DNA from: Opisthorchis felineus
Lineage: Eukaryota; Platyhelminthes; Trematoda; Opisthorchiida; Opisthorchiidae
Direction of reading: 5' to 3'
Assembly: GCA_004794785.1 (NCBI GenBank)
Contig: SJOL01003040.1
Coordinates: 1,349,025 to 1,413,024 of the forward strand
DNA: 64,000 nucleotides
Position 1 is the stretch's first letter. Every line of letters begins with the position of its first letter. Positions 59,741 to 64,000 of this stretch are shown in pieces. A program made the position numbers and the translations under genes. The notes beneath the pieces are model-generated. The model worked only from the letters and a program-made list of their open reading frames with translations. It made no database searches and was not told the origin of the DNA.

Positions 59741-62700
59741 AACAGGATTTAAGGTCACCCATCCTTCAATCTCGGAAATCACATCACATGATCGCTTATA
59801 GACTGGCTTTTCGAGTGAGGACTTCTCATATGGAAGTGTCACCCATCTTATGAAATTACTCTTGGATAACTTGGATAGCCAAAACAACACACCACATGAC
59901 CTTTGGTTAAGTGTTATTCCTTATGGAGATCCAACAATAGGAAAGTAGGGTGATTAGAACCCCAGCCGCTAATTTGAGGAACACACCTCATGGGTATCAT
60001 CTCAAAATAAGGACTGATGCGAATGCCTATGTAATTCATACTTCAAAGCATTCAGCAGAACTAAGCATGCAGCAGCGCACGGGGTATTATAAGAAAGCCA
60101 AGGTTCATGTAGTGAACAAAATTAAACTGGAATAAATTGTGAGCTGTATTGTATGAACGACAATCGCCCAAAATGTCTGGCTGTTGTGCAACCTTTGGCG
60201 GGTACTAAGAAATCTAGCAGGACGATCACTCTCTACTGGGACTTTCTGTATACAAGCGGCCCTTCTATTAGGACCCAGGTTCTATGCCCCTGAAACGCCT
60301 TCCAAAAATCTGATGACCACGGTGTCGCTGAAGTGCATACCCTCTCTAATCCCACATCTAACTAACTTCCTACTGCTTTATGCGACTTCAGAACACAGTT
60401 CGCGTTGGAAAACGGAATGATCTCGACACATGTATCAGCTGCCTCTTGTCTCTAGAATATACATGATGCCGCTTAACTACTCATCTTGTCATCTTTTATA
60501 GCTGTACGACATTGCCAGAAATTTTTCGAAAACGTTTCGTTTGTTAGGGTTTCGACTACTTTCAAGTGATAGTGTTTAGAGTAGGCCATAACCATGGGTG
60601 ACGGGGACGTAATATCATGTCACAGTGGTAGATGACAGCTGAATCGGTAATGTAAGGTGTGTGCACGGGTATCTTGCCGACAACCTCATCTGTAACGATC
60701 CCAAAGTTTCGTCACCAACCGTTTGGAAGCTACCTGCCGAGGTCGACGAAAAGATTAGCCACCTGATCAAATACCAGTAAACTCTCTATAGACTAAATCA
60801 GCTAGAAACCTGGATGTTTTCGGGAAATCGACGTAACAAGACAGAGTGACGTTGAATACATGGACAATGGATATTAATGTATGAAATTAAAACTTAAGTT
60901 TCTGGATCCTCCGACTAAATGATGAATTCAGGGTAAGATTTCACGGATTTTGAACTACTGAATCCTCCGTCGAAACCGCTTAAAGCCAGGCTAATCTTCG
61001 ATGGTTCAGTCCAGTGGTGTCGTTTTCATCCACACTCTGAAGTTCCATTATCCCAAAAGAATTGTGCAGTTTTTCCTATATGGGAAAGTTGAGCCTCTAT
61101 AAAATTCTTTAAACAGTTTTGTGGCCCACAGGATCGAGATCTTTGCGTTGCATTCATAAGTCATTAGGTGCTCCCCATACGCGGTTTCGCTATAGTTTAC
61201 CTGGGTAAGTCTCTGTTCATTTTTGTCACTTTTTTGGCCAGCGTTATTCCCTTTAGTCTCTTGCGCTTCAAAGTATTCAGTCACACTTTTATTACGTCAA
61301 TGAATATCGAGGTCATTGTCAAATTTACGCCATGAGGGCAGTTTTCTTCTTTCGAGGGCCATGTTCCCTTGTTGATGATAACATAACCCCTAGTGTCAAA
61401 TAATATCACCGAACACTTGACGTAGCAACTCTGAGGGAAGTGAGTGGACCCCTGCGTTTTCGTGAAATTCCAACAACCGTCAGTTAAACCAAAACGCTGA
61501 TACACATTCCAAAGAATGCCTGACATAATAGTTCCCACTATTCTGACCACCGAAAACTACTTCTTTGTGGAAAACTGGTTTCCTTTTTTGGGGATAGGAC
61601 TAAATAACCCCGGTTTGCCTCATGTTGTGTCAAACCGTGCCTACTGCAGTTTTATGTGTTGGCATTCAGCGACAATAAGGATGTTCTGTTTTGAAAAAAT
61701 GCGTGATATTTCTACTACTTTAGAATATCAATTTGTGGAATGATCCGTGCATCAGTACGGAAACAACCTGACGGACATGCTGGAAACACCACTGCGAACT
61801 CTCCCGGGAATAGCCTTTCATCCAAATGACTTCTTTTGGGAAGTGTACATGGTAATGTTTTAGATACAGAACTCTTAAAAGGTGTTTACTTGGGTTTCTT
61901 GTGGAGTATCCAGTTTCAGCGGATCACATGACAATTTCGGACTGACAGAGAAGCTGTCCTAGACGCTTTAGAGAGTAATACTTCTTTAAATGAGTATTTC
62001 TTTGGTAGATTATTCACTGTACTTTACTGCGTGTTGCTCCAAGCCGTCACAGTCCCGAAAGTTGTTTTATTTCAAAACTACCCAAAACGTGCTGAAGATA
62101 AACGTAACCAAAGTCTTACGTTCATTAAAAAATGTTCACCTTTTTATTCCTAGTAGTGTCAATGAGCTAAGCACGGCGTTACCTGACAATTGTTGCAAAA
62201 TCTTCATCTGGACATAATGTAGACGGTGTAACAAGTGGACATAGCCAAAATCCACCTGATTTCATGCGGATATTCCTTAATTATATTGGTGGAATCTCGC
62301 GGTATGAATTCTTTGTCCATCATCTTCATACTGGCATCGGCAGTGCTCCATGTGAACATTTTGAAAAACATATCTCGCTACTCCTAACTCATCAGTAACC
62401 AATAGTTTGTAGGCCATTCAGACTTGGTTCTGATAGCGGTACCACCCCGACACAACATCGTAATCTTAAACGGAGATCGGCTACAGTGTCGACGCTGATG
62501 CTTCACTGCTGCATAACGAAAGACTACCTAGTTATGTTTACAGCCTTACAGTAAACCTTACCATCACAGGAGCAATCACCATCATCCAAATTTTTGGCCA
62601 ATTTAGTCGGTGTGAAATTTGAAAAAGATCGATCAAGTTCGGAAGCGATCAGCTAATGAGACAAACAGCCCCAGAGTTTACCAGAACCTTCCAAAACGCT

Positions 62701-63817
62701 GAAGCTATTCATGGCTAGAAATGCCAGATTCAAAGTAGCTAGAATTCCTTTCCACAGAAAATGTTGGCCGGCCTCATATTCGTCCCAATTCTGGGAGAAA
62801 TTATGGCGCCAGTATCAATCGCAGAGAAAAAACATTTCCTACTAGGTGCAAATTCTTGTATACTACAGAAAGAGTTAACCAGATGTTTCCGTGTTGACTA
62901 TGTGAAGTGTTGTTGAGCACTTCTTTGACACCAATATCCACACTGTCTACGAAAGTCGCCTACGAAAAAATCCGCTAAAATTACCCCTTTTGGGTTTGTC
63001 AAAACTTCTCGATTTCAAATGCTTAACTTACAGAAACTAGGAGGATGCAAAAGAGGCTGACACAAAAATCGCCAATTTCTTGTTCATTCCTTGTCATGTT
63101 CAACGGTGTTTGTGAACAATAGGCACCGGTTTCCACATCCATAGTCACAATCAGCTAGAGTCTTCACATTTTTTACGGGGTGCTACTGTGGCATCCGGAC
63201 CTACTCAACAGAAAAGTCCGGTTATAAGTCGGCATTATTACATTAGATGTGGATAAAATCGGCGTTTCTCCTGTCAGCACTCAATGCGCAAGGTAAGAAA
63301 TGCATCCGCATGATATCTGCCGAAAGCCAAACCAGATAGAAGTAACCACGGTTGTCGTGGGTCACTCCTCAATGTGTGCAAAATCCGATTTAATGACTCA
63401 CAACGACCCTGGGTCGACAGGCCAAATATACCGCGATGAATAAAAAATGTAGACAGCCTATGGCGCTACAAGGAATTGGTAGTTTTTGAATTTCTGCGCA
63501 TTCTAGAAGTTTTTTATGGATTGTTTAACAGGAGTTTTTCTTCCCTGAGCATAACTCTTTTGAGGTATATTTGACCTAAAAGTCTGTAGTCCAATCTTAT
63601 CAAACTAGGCTTTTTAAACTAGTCTGAGATCGTATGAGGATCCACATAACTCTCACTTTAACTGACACAAAAGATTACACACCTATAACTTAAGCTGAAA
63701 GGGGACTTTGAAAAAATCAACTGCTAGGGGGTTTACTGCAAAAAATTGATAAGCCTATCAATATGCAGTCCCAGAGAAGGAGTAAAAACAATGCAGTACA
63801 TTGACTGAGGTTTAAAT
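59741..63817. other. No confident gene
   Basis: Open frames of up to 89 codons (61281-61550, -) lack known domains. Near 62490-62515 a short block (ACGCTGATGCTTCACTGC) matches the repeat seen at 9290. A tRNA gene was looked for and not found. Confidence 0.35.
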
Positions 63818-63985
63818 CTTTTAATAAAGTCAACTTATGCTGAAAACCTAAAAGCACAGCACAACCGTTTTATTCTCATTTAAAAACGGCAGCGATGCAT
63901 ATCTCACAATTTTTAGGGAGATCCAAAGCCACAACGTTTCTGCTAGCAGTTGGAAGCCATTCGGTAGCGAATGACCTATCAACAT
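63818..63985 (-). repeat. SINE copy J, heavily decayed
   Basis: The block order (GTCAACTTATGCTGAAAACC, AAAAGCACAG, GCATATCTCAC, then a CTATCAACATTGTGATT head) matches the other minus copies. The ribozyme core and box B are not recoverable. Confidence 0.65.
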
Positions 63986-64000
63986 TGTGATTTACCTATA

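Overview
The window looks like repeat-rich intergenic and intronic nuclear DNA from a flatworm, most likely a digenean fluke. The reasons are its mobile elements: Penelope-like elements, an RTE-like LINE, a CR1/jockey-type LINE, an R2-superfamily LINE, and a tRNA-derived SINE that carries a hammerhead ribozyme as the Schistosoma Sm-alpha repeats do. The moderate GC content argues against Schistosoma itself. The species call is inference. Nothing prokaryotic or viral is seen: no operons and no dense coding.

Layout. Positions 313-1300 hold a dead Penelope-like element (PLE-1, + strand). Positions 2485-4598 hold a second one (PLE-2, + strand) between two long inverted arms. Positions 9423-12498 hold a decayed RTE-like LINE (- strand). 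A threonine-rich, mucin-like relic lies at 14740-15255. Positions 16255-17640 hold the 3' part of an R2-superfamily LINE (- strand), whose last 430 or so codons are still open. Two distinct families of hammerhead-bearing repeats are scattered over the rest. One is a tRNA-like SINE with about a dozen copies or fragments from 6.7 kb to 64 kb. The other is a roughly 300-base monomer near 31.3-31.8 kb and 34.3-35.1 kb, with a relic near 39.2 kb. Positions 47180-49230 hold a dead CR1-like LINE (+ strand).

The only host gene I can name is the terminal exon of a sequestosome-1/p62-like gene at 52587-53302 (+ strand): the end of a PB1 domain, a ZZ zinc finger and a C-terminal UBA domain. It has a good splice acceptor and a downstream AATAAA. 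Its 5' exons were not found and may lie upstream of the window or inside it as short exons. A single 160-codon open stretch at 58804-59291 may be another exon of unknown function.

The elements are related by dependence, not as a pathway. Non-autonomous SINEs usually borrow the reverse transcriptase of LINEs, and hammerhead repeats of the second type are known from Penelope-like elements and small circular-RNA retroelements. Every polymerase seen here except the PLE-2 active site has lost or changed its catalytic aspartates. The window is therefore mostly a graveyard, and its most interesting content is the self-cleaving RNA motifs and the inverted-repeat structures.
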